Shown: in pieces, positions 63,225 through 64,000 of the stretch | Layout of the letters: the number at the start of each line of letters is the position of its first letter | Position numbering within the stretch: the first letter of the stretch is position 1 | Assembly: GCA_963580285.1 (NCBI GenBank) | Contig: CAUZLF010000259.1 | Span: forward strand, 1 to 64,000 | Reading direction: 5' to 3' | Source: Lucinisca nassula | Taxonomy: Eukaryota; Mollusca; Bivalvia; Lucinida; Lucinidae | DNA length: 64,000 nucleotides | Made by a program: the position numbers and the translations under genes | Notes under the pieces: model-generated | Told to the model about the DNA's origin: nothing | The model's input: only the letters and a program-made list of their open reading frames with translations | The model's database searches: none

Positions 63225-64000
63225 TATCCCCCGCCGAAGGCGGAGGGATATAGTTTTGGCGTTGTCCGTCCGTCCGTCTGTCCATCCTTCCGTCCGTCCG
63301 TCCCTCCGTCCGTCCTTCCGTCCGTCCGTCACACTTTTTTGTCCGGAACCGTTTCTCAGCAACTATTGCATGGAATTAAATGAAACTTGAAATAAATATG
63401 TATTATTATGCTGTGGTGATGCACGCGCAATTTTTTTTCGGATTGACTTTTTACATCCAGAGTTATGGCCCCTTGAATGATTGAAATTCTGGATTTTTCG
63501 TCGTCTCACTTTGTCCGGAACCGTTTCTCAGCAACTATTGCATGGAATTAAATGAAAATTGAAATTAATATGTATTATTATGCTGCAGTGATGCACGCGC
63601 AATTTTTTTTCGGATTGACTTTTTACATCCAGAGTTATGGCCCCTTAAATGATTGAAATTCTGGATTTTTTCGTCATCTCACTTTGTCCGGAACTGTTTC
63701 TCAGCAACTATTGCATGGAATTAAATGAAACGTGAAATAAATATGTATTATTATGCTGCAGTGATGCATGCGCAATTTTTTTCTGGATTGACTTTTTACA
63801 TCCAGAGTTATGGCCCCTTAAATGATCGAAATTCTGGATTTTTCGTCGTCTCACTTTGTCCGGAACCGTTTCTCAGCAACTATTGCATGGAATTAAATGA
63901 AACTTGAAATAAATATGTATTATTATGCTGTGGTGATGCACGCGCATTTTTTTTTCCGGATTTACTTTTTACATCCAGAGTTATGGCCCCTTAAATGATT
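63225..64000 (-). mobile_element. Tandem-core element, reversed, running off the window
   Basis: Read right to left: stem-loop ATCCCTCCGCC.TTCGGCGGGGG at 63227-63252, then a CCGTCCGT/TCCG tetranucleotide tract (63262-63330), then ~170-bp units (TTGTCCGGAACCGTTTCTCA, ACTATTGCATGGAATTAAAT, ATGTATTATTATGCTG, TTACATCCAGAGTTATGGCC) at 63341, 63512, 63686 and 63857. The unfinished end lies past 64000. Frames over the tract are repeat translation. Confidence 0.82.

Noticed and set aside
63132..63390. Arg/Asp/Gly and Pro/Ser/Val repeat proteins
   Set aside because: Translations of the tetranucleotide tract of a tandem-core element.

Overview
The window looks like intergenic and intronic DNA from a large, repeat-rich animal genome, most likely a bivalve mollusc. 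Four things point that way: many SINE copies with target-site duplications, TTAA- and TA-flanked miniature DNA transposons, mariner copies, and several families of elements built from 110-170 bp tandem units with an ACGG- or GACA-like microsatellite near one end and a terminal stem-loop. That last architecture matches the 'pearl' (CvA/CvE-like) elements described from bivalves. I cannot assign a genus from sequence alone. No bacterial gene, rRNA, true tRNA or CRISPR array is visible; the tRNA-like segments are SINE heads.

Host coding content is sparse. Two paralogous histidine-rich first coding exons lie on the minus strand (10345-9893 and 33594-33091). Each starts at an ATG in a good context and ends at a phase-0 GT donor. 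A short plus-strand first exon (62138-62177, MATNGERYLLPTTG then GTAAGT) suggests that a gene starts near the right edge and continues outside. A 33-nt candidate upstream exon (34743-34711) and a degraded coding-like stretch (17158-16775) are weaker. A 1.3 kb mariner (21102-22424) has perfect 26-bp inverted repeats and a transposase with two frameshifts. A second, unrelated mariner transposase remnant is at 51973-51420.

Layout: 1-4086 SINE tail, AT-rich DNA and a 167-bp tandem array; 4221-6455 tandem-core element with two nested SINEs; 6979-9385 tandem-core element carrying a 720-bp foldback insertion; 9386-18612 mostly small palindromic elements plus histidine-rich exon 1; 19049-21049 a tandem segmental duplication; 21102-22424 mariner; 24587-28330 a four-level nest of insertions; 28468-36700 SINEs, hairpin elements and histidine-rich exon 2; 36967-39147 a nest of two tandem-core elements inside a hairpin element; 39554-47050 dense hairpin elements and an array of inverted-repeat units; 47454-49318 nested tandem-core elements; 49659-51393 SINE with a long (GT)n tail and hairpin elements; 51420-57180 mariner remnant, tandem repeats and nested elements; 57585-61748 SINEs and nested elements; 61760-62177 inverted-repeat element directly before the MATNG exon; 63225-64000 a tandem-core element running off the end.

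The most unusual observation is that at least five structurally different miniature-transposon families, with different ends, all carry the same central palindrome (arms close to CAAACAGTGTAGACCCAGATCAG) but a family-specific loop. About 40 copies occur in 64 kb. Second, five places where a tandem-core element sits inside another known repeat show no target-site duplication and a start at CAAG after A, which favours a Helitron-like mode of insertion over cut-and-paste.
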